From Acanthamoeba sp. SK_2022b (taxonomy: Eukaryota; Discosea; Longamoebia; Acanthamoebidae), in assembly GCA_027943245.1 (NCBI GenBank), contig JANDJZ010000071.1, forward strand, positions 88,690-152,689: a stretch of 64,000 nt of DNA, given 5' to 3'. A model generated the notes under the pieces. That model saw only the letters and a list, made by a program, of their open reading frames with translations, had not been told where the DNA came from and searched no databases. Positions 9,658 through 23,018 of this stretch are shown in pieces. The number at the start of each line of letters is the position of its first letter. Within the stretch, counting starts at the first letter, position 1. A program made the position numbers and the translations under genes.

Positions 9658-11570
9658 CTATCGCTGGCGAAAGGCGGGGCTGGTTGCCACACGGCGCCAG
9701 CTGTAGACGCCAAGAACTGCGTACAGCACGAGCGTATGCGTCACTGTGGCGGTGGAGTTGTGGTTAGTGAGAGCGCCGCCTGCGTGACCAAACATAAGGC
9801 GCTTGGGAAGGGAGAGGGGTGACAGTCGCGTACGGGAGAGGAGGACGAGTGGGTGGGTGAAGGTAGTGGCGTCCTTGATGGGAATGCACATGGCGATCAC
9901 GTTATTGGCCACGTGCAGGACAATCGATTCCCATATCGAGCCGAGCAGCAGGAATCGCGCATTGTAGAAGAGCCCGATCTCGATGCCGAGCGCCACCTGG
10001 CGTAAGCCAACACAGCACGCAGCGGTTCGCGTAAGATGGACTCCCGGGAGAGGGGTTCGGGAGCCGGGAGCCGGCTCGGGGCAAACGTGCCTGCAGGAGC
10101 ACGTAGACCGAAGAGAATCGCCCGTTGAAGAGGTTGATGAGATGGAAGAGCCCAAACAGAACGTTGGCGATCACCGCGCAGGTGACCACCTTGTTCGACC
10201 TATCGCACAGTGCCCTCCCCCCCAACCCCGATTTCCGTGTGAGGCACACACACACGCGGCTGCAAGAGAATGAAGAGCGAGAGCGAGAGAGAGGTGTCCA
10301 GCGAGACCTATTGTAGAGAACGTAGAAGAGGCAGCCACGGAAGACGATTTCCTCCTTGATGGGGTCGAAGAAGATCAGGTTGAAGATGTTGTAGTAGCCC
10401 ACCAGCCTTACGCCCTTAAAACCAGTATCATCGCTGCTCTCTGAGGCACTCGCGTCCGGGGCGAAGAAGTTGGAGAAGCCCATGTACCAGCTGCCGGTCA
10501 TCGCCTTTTTCGTTACAATGAACCCGAGGCGGGTCACGAAGAGCGTGAGCCGGAGAGACGGGGCAAATCTCATTGAGCAGGTGTGCGGTGAACAACCTGA
10601 ATGCCGACGAGCAGGAGCGTCACGCCGAGCTGATAGGCAATGAGCTTGACAGTCAGGTTGCTCACTCGCGGGTTAAACAACCCCAGCCTGCCCCCCATCA
10701 AGAGGTCAGTTGAACATCTGATAGCCCTCACTTGATCGCTCATCAGATTTGACACGAGGCAGGGAGGCGGGTGGATAGGCTGGGTTGTACACACCACTCG
10801 GGAAGGGCCGGAAGGAGCTTGGCTTGCGTTGTGCGCACTGTGCGATAGAGCAGCCAACCCACGACCGTCAAGCAGGCCAACGCGGCCAGAGTCGCGTGCA
10901 GCGCGATTATGAATGCGTCGCTGTCCCCCCCAAGGCCACCATACGGATCACAAGCGGCTGCAGCTGAGCAATGAATAAATAATAAATAATAAATAAGATA
11001 AAAACAAGGATCGCATCGTCACACCCACCACAACGTTCGACATCTCTGTACGCACCTTGACACCATGCAGCCGATCGTTTGTGCCCACTGCCACACCGCG
11101 CCGAACCCCGTCGACGCTTCCTCACTCGAAAACACGCACTGCGCCCCAAATCTCATCAGCCACACAAGCAAGGCAGGGAAGAGGGTAAGCCTGCACGTAG
11201 TACCGAGCGTAGGACGTGAGGATAGGACGGCGGAGAGTCCAGGATGGAGAGCACCAGACCGGCGACCGTCGGGCACAGCAGCACCAGTACAAAGTACTCG
11301 GCCGTGCTGAACACCGCCTCCACGGTACCAAACACCAGCGAGTTCTCGAGGGTCCTCCTCGCTACGCTCGCATCGGGCGGCTTGGGCGTATACGCCGGTG
11401 CTGCCCCTAACCACAAACGTGCGGTCATGTTGCATGAAACGAAAAAAAAAAAAAAAAAAAAAGGACAAACCTGCGTTGGACGACAGCGGCACCGGTGTGG
11501 CAGGCGGCATTTCTTTGGGAGGAGGCCGCCCGGCGTCGGCCAGACGGGTCTTCACGCGCTTGGTGGACAT
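9658..11570 (-). CDS. CPBP-family intramembrane metalloprotease (Abi / CAAX-protease type)
   Basis: The 3' exons are firm: 10308 to about 10573, 10091-10199 and 9658-9996. They carry the three CPBP motifs: KEEIVFRG (EExxxR), NVLFGLFHLINLFNG (FxxxH), and ESIVLHVANN (HxxxN), on hydrophobic helices. Upstream exons 11471-11570, 11277-11400 and one from 11190 leftward join in phase and add helices (GTVEAVFSTAEYFVLVLL; LFPALLVWLMRF). Further helix-rich frames lie near 10600-10960. About eight helices in total fit this family. The junctions between 10960 and 11100 and near 10575 could not be resolved; a frameshift or two adjacent genes is possible. The start is placed at the ATG at 11570, behind a pyrimidine tract. 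One intron appears to have a GC donor (10090-10089). Confidence 0.68.
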
Positions 11571-11942
11571 CGATCGCTGCGCTAGCGGAAGAACGAAAGG
11601 CCAGAGAAACAGAAAAAAGAGCCAAAAAAAACACAATTTTGTAGACATCTGCCTATGCATTTTAGCACTCAGAAGAACACCAACCATGAGCATCAGCCCT
11701 GGCAGCAAGTAGGTTAGCATCAAGAAAACGATCACATGACACCCGAGATGGCCGTTCTCCGTGGGGCTACGCGCCCCAAGAGAGTCCTTTATTCTGCCGT
11801 TCTTGATTCCACTCCTGGAGTGACAACCCTCTTGTCACTGCTAGTTTGGCTGTCTCGAAGTCTGCCATCGTCTGCGAGGTAACCGGTCACGCAACTGTAC
11901 GATAACGAACCAGGACAAAAATGATAATAATAAAATCCAATC
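11571..11942. other. Intergenic, no gene assigned
   Basis: Holds the upstream region of the protease gene and the 3' flank of AFG2B. An open frame at 11571-11720 on the minus strand contains a hydrophobic stretch, but it looks like 5' UTR or intron because it ends in a pyrimidine tract. Confidence 0.45.
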
Positions 11943-15065
<3,123 letters not shown>

Positions 15066-15301
15066 GTTGTTTCTTCAAAGATTTCCTGACCATTGTTCAC
15101 CATTTTCTTCAGGAGTTTGAAATCTGGCCAAGAAGCGTCCGAAATGCGTGTGGCCTTGCCGGTGGTGGGCAGCTCCAGCAGAAATGCTGCGCGAAGGCTG
15201 CAGCACGATTCCTGACTTTTTCCAGCCCATTTCTCTTGACACCGGGAGGTTGTTTGGCGGCTTGATTTCTTGAAATTCAACTGCAGACCAACACACCAGC
15301 C
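15066..15301. promoter_or_regulatory. Divergent promoter region (AFG2B / SR protein)
   Basis: 236 bp between the AFG2B ATG (15065) and the SR-protein ATG (15302), transcribed in opposite directions. Confidence 0.5.
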
Positions 15302-16185
15302 ATGGCTCTCTTCATTGGTACGATTTCCCGAGAGTTGCCCTGATCCTAGTGCCACTGAGTGCTGCGTCTCGCCGCTTCACTGGTGCCGCCGTCTGCCGCC
15401 AGTTGGCCATGCGCGCAGCACGTGGCCATCGAACTAATTATGTACAATCATTAAATTATAAAGCGATTCCATCCAATCGCGATCATTGTCACACCACGAA
15501 TTTACATCATCTATCATCTCTATATATTTAAACACCTTTTGGAGTTGATTCACGAGGCTTTCTACGCACGCAAAATTCATTACAAAGATCCCTGCTGCCG
15601 AGGTTGCCAGCGGCCATGCCACCTTCGCTGCAGCCCCGCCGGCCGCCCAGCTTCAGCCATGTGCTGGTGATTTGTGTGAGTGCAGCCTTACTATATCTGT
15701 TACCCTGCTCACACTGTATGTCATGACATTTGCGCAGGACGTCTGCCGCTTGACTGCCGGCCTCGTGATCTTGAGGATATGTTCTATAAATATGGACGCA
15801 TTATTCGCTGCGATGTCAAGGTCGGCTTCGGCTTCGTTGAGTATGAAGACCGACGTGATGCCGAGGATGCCATTCGCGATCTGGTATGATGTTTGTTTCT
15901 TGCAATTCCCATGTCTAATTTCACTCCTGGCGATCAATTTGCTCAAATGCTCTCTGCCACCGCTAGGATGGCGCTCACCTGATGGGCAAGCGCATCGCCG
16001 TTGAGTGGGCCAAGGGCGAAAGAAGGTCGACCGGCACTCGCAGTACGCTCTCCCTCATGCACGTCCGCAGCCGCTCGTCGTTGCTCACTTCCTGATCTCT
16101 CTCTTCCGCCGGTGCTCAGGTGATGCTTGCTTCCGTTGCGGCGAGGAGGGTCACTGGGCTCGCGATTGCACTCGCAGCGGCTTCG

Positions 16186-16217
<32 letters not shown>

Positions 16218-16691
16218 TACCGTGGCCGTTCCCCGCCTCGCTACGGACGCGGATACAGCCGCAGCCCTTCGCCTCGGCGCGGTCGCAGCCCTTCCCCCAG
16301 GCGTCGCTACAGCCGCAGCCCTTCCCCCAGGCGCGGTCGTTACTCTCCCTCGCCCAGGAGGGGAGGCCGCAGCCCTTCTCCCAGGCGCAGCCCCTCGCCG
16401 CGACGAGGCCGATCCCCTTCGCCGCGCAGCCCTGCCGAAAAGAGGAAGCTCTCGCGCACGCCCTCGCCGGCCGGCCGGCGTTCGCCGTCGCCTCGCCGTA
16501 GCCCTTCGCCTCGTCGCAGTCCCTCACCCAGAGGAAGCCCCTCGCCCAGGAGGAGCCCCTCGCCCAAGCGCAGGAGGACGAGCGCCTCGCGCAGCCCGAG
16601 CCCCGCCACCAAGCGCGACAGCCGCTCACCCTCGCCCGCACCCGCTAACGCCGACGGCAACGGCGACGCTCCCTCCAACCAGGCCGAGTAA
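15302..16691 (+). CDS. SR splicing factor: RRM + CCHC zinc knuckle + RS domain
   Basis: Exons 15302-15317, 15738-15883, 15967-16042 and 16120-16691, all in phase, about 269 aa. The 16-nt first coding exon (MALFI plus one base) is needed to complete RNP2 (ALFIGRLPL). The RRM continues with [14 protein letters not shown]1-like [10 protein letters not shown] and [14 protein letters not shown]. Then come a zinc knuckle [14 protein letters not shown], a Gly run, and a long RS domain with SPSPRR-type repeats. This is the SRSF7/9G8 and plant RSZ layout. Such proteins bind exonic enhancers, recruit U1/U2AF and shuttle mRNA; the RS domain is an SRPK target. The first intron is 420 bp, several times longer than the local norm. 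The RS region also opens a long frame in another phase, rejected here. Confidence 0.93.
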
Positions 16692-17094
16692 GCTGCCGCG
16701 CTTCCCAGTCCCCAGTGGATCCTCTTCTCCTCCATCAACGACCGAGGCGTCCGGTAAGGACACCAACAGCAATACACAGTTTTGATTCTTTCGTTTTTAC
16801 ACACTGCGGCGTCGTTCTCTCGCTTGGTGGCGTCGGCGTTGCCGCGCTCTCTTCAACTGCGCAGACGCTATTTGTTAGAAACAGCGGGGCCGATTGTTTT
16901 GCTGGATTGTCCGTGCACGGCTCCACCGTTCCCGCGTGGCGCTAGCGCTGCATTCGTGGGCTGGGCCCTCCGATCGTCTCCATCCACCGAAACAGTGTAG
17001 CACCCAAGCTAAAATGACCCAGATAGGCCTGCGAGGCAGCGAGGAGGCGTGTATTCGAGAGTGAACTGGACAAAAGATACAACACGACGGGAGG
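16692..17094. other. Convergent 3' flank of SR and PARP genes
   Basis: About 400 bp between two converging genes. It holds the left arm of a 42-bp inverted repeat (see the separate entry) and no supported coding exon. Confidence 0.6.
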
Positions 17095-17181
17095 TCACAT
17101 AAGGAGGCAGGAGGGGCTCTGCGAGGTATTGGTGGAAGAACGGTGGATGGAGACGATCGGAGGGCCCAGCCCACGAATGCA
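16948..17181. repeat. 42-bp perfect inverted repeat, 150-bp loop
   Basis: The arms 16948-16989 and 17140-17181 are exact reverse complements over 42 bases; the next base on each side breaks the match. The right arm is inside the last coding segment of the PARP gene (residues around CIRGLGPPIVSIHRS). The left arm lies beyond its stop, so PARP pre-mRNA extending past 16948 could fold into a long hairpin. Confidence 0.97.
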
Positions 17182-17317
17182 GGTGGGCTTTGGGGCCGCG
17201 CCTGGAGTAGGAGCGGGAGAAGGAACAGACCTCAACGGCACCGCTGTGGGCGTCGAAGGCACGGATGAGGAGGGATAGTACGTCGAAGGCGCGGATGAAG
17301 AAGGATAGTACGCCGAT

Positions 17318-17373
<56 letters not shown>

Positions 17374-19455
17374 TGCAGGTGCAGGTGCAGGTGCCGGGGG
17401 AGCCTGGAGTGGAGCGGAGAGCATTGTGGGAGCTCGAACAGGGGGAGTATTCAGGGTCTTTTTGAAGGTGACGAGGAACTCCGGGTAGGCATGGTCATCG
17501 CGACTTATGATGAACATGGTGGGGTAGCGCTCACAATCGACGAGGGAGTCGTAGGTCTCATTCTTGTTGCTCTTCTTGGGTGGAGGAATCTGCATGCCTT
17601 GTGAACCTAAACAAGTGGTTATACTAGGGTGAAAGTCTGAGGCCACACATTGCAATTGGTGGTCGCTCGCCTGCGAGTGCTCATGGGGTACCTTGGCAGT
17701 ACTCGCCTACAAGAACTTTGCATAGGAACATGTGCTGATTTCCGTGCCTGTCAGGAACAGAGTAGGCAGGGTTGGCTGAGTAGGAAGACTTGACTGCAAA
17801 GTAGACCCCATCGCCATAGGCCTGGCGTTGGCCAAACTGCCTGAGGAATCCTGCAATACAACTTATCAGCAGTGCCTGGCATGTGTGCCTGCATCAAGGT
17901 GGCACTGCGCACCTTGGGCTGCAATCTTTGGAATGTTATCTGTGGCAGTGCCATGCCACAATTGGCGCTCATACCTGATATCCTCCCTTCCACCAGACTC
18001 AAGGTACTGCTGTCGATTGAAGGCATAGGCATGCCACCTCCTCGGGCATTGGATGAATTCCACAGAAACAATGTCGTAGTTGGCTGTGGTGTTATGTGAG
18101 TGTTAGACTGCCATACATATCACTCACCCACTTCACAACCCATACCATTGTTCCACTGCTTGTAGAATCTTTTTACCGTGCTTTGGAAGAGAGAGTCCGT
18201 TGGGGCAAGAGGGAACAGTTTGGCTTCGTGGCTGTCCTCATGGGGGAGGCGCCAGTACCATGGAAGCTGAGAGGATAACAGCAAAGTCTTCCTCTGCACT
18301 TGAGCCTTGTCTGGTTGTTCCTACTGTTAGCAGGCAAGCCGATCTATTACATGCGGGTGCTGCTGAGGCACCTTTGCGCTTGACAGCCCTCTCCTTGTTG
18401 GTCTGCAGATTGGTTTGGACCAGATTACCAGTACTGGATCGTGCCACCATGTAGGAGAAGCGATCGACAGTGAAGGTCCAGATCGCAGCTGGACCTGTTG
18501 ATGCTAGCATGTTGTACCTATCCTCCAACTTAGCTGCGTACTCCTTTGTGTACTCTGTCCACTCTCCTTGGTCGCCCTGCCAGAACCACTTCACTGTCTT
18601 CTGCGAACTGGCTGGCGCGGCCAAAGCTGGAGCAGGGACCGAAGGCTGAGGTTGAGGCGGCGTGGGTCTGGCCTGGGCCTGGGCTCGAACCACGGGTGTG
18701 GTCTGGGTTCTGGCTGCTTGCGGTTCAGCGCCATTTCGATGGCTCACAGTGTTGGCCGATCCACCCGACGTCGTTCCCGCAATTACCTCCCTCACTTGTT
18801 TGCTGGCCGCAGCAACGGCCTGGTTGGAACCAGTGATGGAGAGCACCCCCTCCTCATCAACCCAGAGGCTTGCGCCTGAGCTCTTTGAGATGGCCTTGAC
18901 GGTTGTGCCCTTGACTCCAACGACCCGACCTGCAATCGCCCCAAGCTCAACTGTGACGGTGACCCAAAGGAACCGTTTCACTTGCCGCTTGGCTGCCTGC
19001 ACCTGTTGTTTCTCGCCTGGGTGGGAAGAGTTTAGAGGCTTGCCACCAACTAATCGTCGAAGCCAGGGAAACTCACCAATGATATGTATAACGGAGTTGG
19101 CGTCCAGATGAACCCACGCCCTAGTAGAAGCCTGCACCTGCTTCAGCCTGCGGTGACGCTGCTGGCGCAGCTCCTCCGCCTGCTCGGAGTGAACGTCCAG
19201 CGTGGTCTGGACCATGTTGGTCGCGACTTCCCAGACTCGAACAATAGCAGCGGTAAGGGCCGACTGGCTTGAGGCTGTCAGCTTGACTTCGCCCTTGGTT
19301 ACCACTGCGTGCACGCGTAGGAGCCCGGGGCAATCGCGAACGAGCATACTCGCACACCCGGTCTCGGCCCTAAAGAGTTCCACCTTGTCCGCACCGACGT
19401 TCACTCTTTCCCCCCACACCCTGCCGCCTTTCTTACGGTGGTCTTGTGGCTGCTC
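17095..19455 (-). CDS. PARP-family ADP-ribosyltransferase with KH and WWE domains
   Basis: Six exons: 19077-19455, 18325-19016, 18128-18266, 17913-18083, 17692-17850 and 17095-17606; 2052 nt, 683 aa. A KH-like segment is followed by a clear KH domain (GRVVGVKGTTVKAISKSSGA), a WWE domain (WFWQGDQGEWTEYT), then the catalytic core. The core shows QLWHGTATDNI (NAD-binding His), GDGVYFAVKSSYSANPAY (Tyr) and YPEFLVTF at the end. The order resembles PARP10/14-type enzymes, which mostly mono-ADP-ribosylate proteins or RNA; whether this one makes chains is not settled from sequence. The C-terminus is an unusual (Ala-Pro)n tract and a YYPSSS repeat. WWE domains bind iso-ADP-ribose, so it may read and write the mark. 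The start is at ATG 19455; an in-frame ATG is at 19500. Confidence 0.93.
17319..17392. repeat. Hexanucleotide (GAGCAG/GTGCAG)n encoding Pro-Ala repeats
   Basis: About 12 near-perfect copies within the last PARP exon; read on the minus strand they give alternating Pro and Ala. Probably length-variable between strains. Confidence 0.9.
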
Positions 19456-19533
19456 CATGTAGTTGGGGAGAGTAAATGATGTTTTGGTCCGTTCACGCAT
19501 CCGGGGAATTCGGGCCAGTCCCGGACACGGTGC

Positions 19534-22500
19534 ATGACAACAACAGGGAAAATTCAGTTCGCCGCCGCCTCCTTAACACCACGACACAAGATGGAAGCTT
19601 CACCACATCGGAAAGAGGAAGAGCAAACTTTAGCTTCCCCCACATCTGCGTCATCTAGGGTGGGTGAGTTGGTGACGCGAAAGATGCGGTTCTCCATCTT
19701 TCCGAACGGCAATTTCACGAATGGTGGGGGCAAGGTAGTCTCGATTGGGAGTGACGCAACGTGGGACGATTTCAAAGCACGCTGCTTGCGCAAACTGTTC
19801 CTCACTGCATCGCAAGACGAAACACACAAACCGCAAGAAGCTGGTGATGTGGAAAATGACAGAGAGAAACGATCTCTGTCAACGACGTCACTACGCATAG
19901 AGCGGGTATGGCTCGCTACTGGCGCCGAGGTTGAGGGCATGGACGAGTTAGAGAGCGGTGATGTGTTGTATCTCTCCATCGACCCACGCCAGCCCTTCAT
20001 CCCTCCACCACCCTCGCATTTTCACTTCCATTTGTCCACCTCATACTGCTCATCTTCTTCTAAAGTTCAAGGTAAACTCACTTCCTCTCTTGCTTATTTC
20101 CATCTTTTATGTTCATTTATCCAACCAACTGCTGTCGTCACTCTTCTTCGTAGGGCGTGCTCTCAGGAGCGCGCCTGAACCGCTCTCGGGGCTGCTTATC
20201 TGGAATGGGCGACAACACTACGCGCAGCTCCTTCCCAATGCCGTTTGCTGGGCTCTCCAAGGTACACATACGCGTATCTCAGTTCTAGAACTGCAGGGAA
20301 AGCGTTGTGTGTACGGGCATTCATTTTATGCCTGCAGAACTTGCTCACTCTCGCGTTCGCACAGGCGACGTCTATCATCAGCTGCCCTATGATGAAATCG
20401 TCGGAGTGAGCCGATCGCGCAGAAAGAACGCCTTCGTCCTTCACTCCTACCCGCTCAAGAACCCCTCTCAGGTTCTCTCTCTCTCTCTCTCTCTCTCTCT
20501 CCCCCCGTGTGTGCGCGTGTGCGCGCGTGCATGAGTGGAAATGTGGTGCCTGGTGGTCTTCAAATGCTCCGCGTAATTTGCTAATCAGTGGAATCACAGG
20601 CTCCCGGCATCAATAACGATCGATACTTGAAGACCCACGAGTTTGTCTGTCCGACCGAGGACCTCCTCTTCACGTGGCTGGCCTCGGTGCGTACGGTCCT
20701 GAAGCAACCCTTCTTCGCTCCATCCGCTGTCCCTGCCGCCGTGAGCGATGCCGACAACGGTCAAGACGAGCAGCAATCCATCAATGGAGTTCCGGCCCGA
20801 CGGCTGTTGGTGTTCGTCAACCCCTTCGGCGGTACTGGACTCGGCAGGAAGGTGTGGAAGCAGGTGCGACCCATGTTCCTGGCGGCCAACGTCAACCTCC
20901 ACGTGGTTGGTACGCTCTGTCTGTCAAATCTGTTTATTTTTCAATTTCAATTTTTTTTGTTTTTTTATTTTTATTGTTGGTAAACGTGGCATTGACCGCA
21001 AGCGCAGAAACCAAGCACGCCGGTCACGCCGGCGAAGTGGCGGCATCGCTGGATATCGGGAAATACGACGGCATCGTGACCATTAGCGGAGATGGACTCC
21101 TTCACGAAGGTAGGCGCGCTGCTGAGGCCGTGTCGCGTGTTCAGCAATAACGTCTGATCGTGCCGCGTGTGTTTGCTGCTCTGGACAGTGGTCAACGCCA
21201 TTCTTCGAAGACCGGATTGGAAGGAAGCCGTCAAGGTGCCGCTGGGCATAATCCCGAGCGGATCGGGCAACGGGCTTGCTGCGTCCATCAGCTGCTTCAC
21301 GCCCACCCAGGCCGCCTTTGCCATCGTGAAAGGTGAGGCCAGCGCGCTCTCCCACACCTTTGAGCTTTAAAACTTTAACATCTGCTCCGCTCATCATCAT
21401 CTCGTGTTATAGGCAAGTCCAGGCCGTTCGACATGTTTTCTATCCTCCAAGAGGGACAGAAGAAGAGGTACGCTGCCCTATCCGCCGCCAGTGGCCGTGT
21501 TGTGATTGGCTGCGTGGTGGCCAATCCGCAGTCTGTCCGCCTAACTCGTTGCGGGGCCCTCAACGCGCGCGTTCGACGCAGGTTTGGGTTCTTGGACGTC
21601 GCCTGGGGCTTCATCTCCGACGTGGACTTTGACAGCGAGGTGTTTCGGTGGATGGGCAAGGCTCGATTTACGGTGACCGCCATCGAGAAGCTGGTCGCCC
21701 ACTCCAGCTACCGGGCGCGCATCTCCTTCATCCTCGCCGATTTCGTGCAGCAGCCCTGCGTGCAGATCCACTGCCCGGTCTGCGTCTCGGGCGTGCACGC
21801 ACGCGAGGTGAGCCAGATGCTCAGCGTCGCCGGCAGCGCTTCGGCGGCCGAGTCCGAGAAGCTGTTTCAGGGATCGGCCGATCCAGCGACCGACAACGAC
21901 ATCGACGATGACGATGACGGCGATCTCAGTGGCGCCATCGCGCCTCGGCCGACCCGACTGCTGGTGAGCGAAGAGGAGAAATTCAACGAAGAGGAGGAGG
22001 TCGGACCGGGCCTGCGCTACATCGGCCGGAAGGCCGACAAGGCCAACTGGAAGGTCATCGAGGACAGCTTCTCTCTTTTTGTGGCTTCCAACGTGCGCGG
22101 CATCTCCACCGACACGTTCCTCACGCCCTACGCACACCTGTCCGGTACGTGGTGCCGTCAATAGCCGTCGCCTTCTTCAGGGAGGGCTGACTTCTCTCTC
22201 CTCGCTTCGGGCAGATGGCTGCTTGGACGTTTGCTTCATGCGATCAGCCTCTCGCGCCAACCTCACCAAGGTCTTGCTCGAGAACGAAAAAGGCGACGGG
22301 TCCCATCTCAGCATCGAAGGTGCCAACCTAGTCTCCATTTTTCCCTTTTTTCCAAATCAAAAATATTATTTGGTTGATTTGTTTATTTTATATCCGCGTA
22401 ATTTGTTGGAGGATAGGAGAGCTAACCGACGCTTTGTGTGCTGCCAACGTTGTGTGTTTCTGCGGCAGGGGTTGAGTATGTCAAGGTGAAGGCGCTGGTG

Positions 22501-22632
22501 ATTGAGCCATTGCTGTCGCCAAAGGCGAAGAAGGTGGGCAAGATGGGCGTCGACGGAGAGCTCCTCCCACCGACGGCTGTGCAGGTGGAGGTACACCAGG
22601 CCCTCCTCTCCCTTTTCCACCCCTGCTGCTGA
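19534..22632 (+). CDS. Sphingosine/ceramide-kinase-like lipid kinase with N-terminal doublecortin-like region
   Basis: Ten exons: 19534-20071, 20154-20261, 20365-20471, 20600-20909, 21008-21109, 21189-21332, 21413-21467, 21582-22144, 22215-22319 and 22469-22632; 2196 nt, 731 aa. Residues about 50-150 (RFSIFPNGNF, WLATGAEVEGMDELESGDVL) look like a doublecortin/ubiquitin-type fold. A PH-like piece (DVYHQLPYDEIVGVSRSRR) follows. The DAGK_cat domain shows RLLVFVNPFGGTGLG, VTISGDGLLHEVVNAI, PLGIIPSGSGNGLAAS and AWGFISDVDFDSEVFRWMG, the sphingosine kinase signature with the SGDGxxHE catalytic loop. It should phosphorylate sphingoid bases or ceramide. An Asp-rich insertion sits within the C-terminal lobe. 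An alternative ATG is at 19591. Confidence 0.9.
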
Positions 22633-23018
22633 GAGCTCTCGACCAGACCAAGTCGAAAATTTGTTGAATGAATTGCCGTTTGGTATGCCCCACGGGTGAC
22701 ATAGCTGGGGCAGCACCACGCCAATGAGGGCCTTGGGGTTAACCATGCCGGGGTAGTCGAGAGAGCCCACCCTTAAGGGTTGGCCCAGTCTTCCCTGTCG
22801 AATCAAGCAATAGTCTGGGACACCCTCGAGAACACCACTTGGCGGCGGCTGCCTTGCTGCTAATGGCCAGTGAACGGCGGATGCCCGTCACAGCAGAGGG
22901 CAGGCGCAAATTAATCTGCGCTCTGTCAGATCAGTGGCAGCTGGCCAGAGCTTCTCTCCCACCAAAACAACAGCCACAGCGCTGCGGGTTAAAGCTCTTG
23001 TTCTTCTGCCCGGGCCCA
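22633..23018. other. Intergenic between convergent genes, nothing recognised
   Basis: 386 bp downstream of both the lipid kinase (+) and the GNAT gene (-). A minus-strand open frame at 22680-22806 has no start context or family similarity I recognise. No tRNA-like fold was seen. Confidence 0.5.

Noticed and set aside
15349..15622. Possible separate small gene inside the long SR-protein intron
   Set aside because: Frames are short and AT-rich with no conserved motif. The intron is required to rebuild RNP2.
16120..16785. Ala/Pro-rich alternative frame through the RS domain
   Set aside because: It is a frame shift of the Arg-Ser repeat; the RRM and zinc knuckle fix the true frame.
22366..22806. 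Minus-strand frame over the lipid-kinase 3' end
   Set aside because: It overlaps firm plus-strand exons and has no domain similarity; no tRNA or rRNA signature either.
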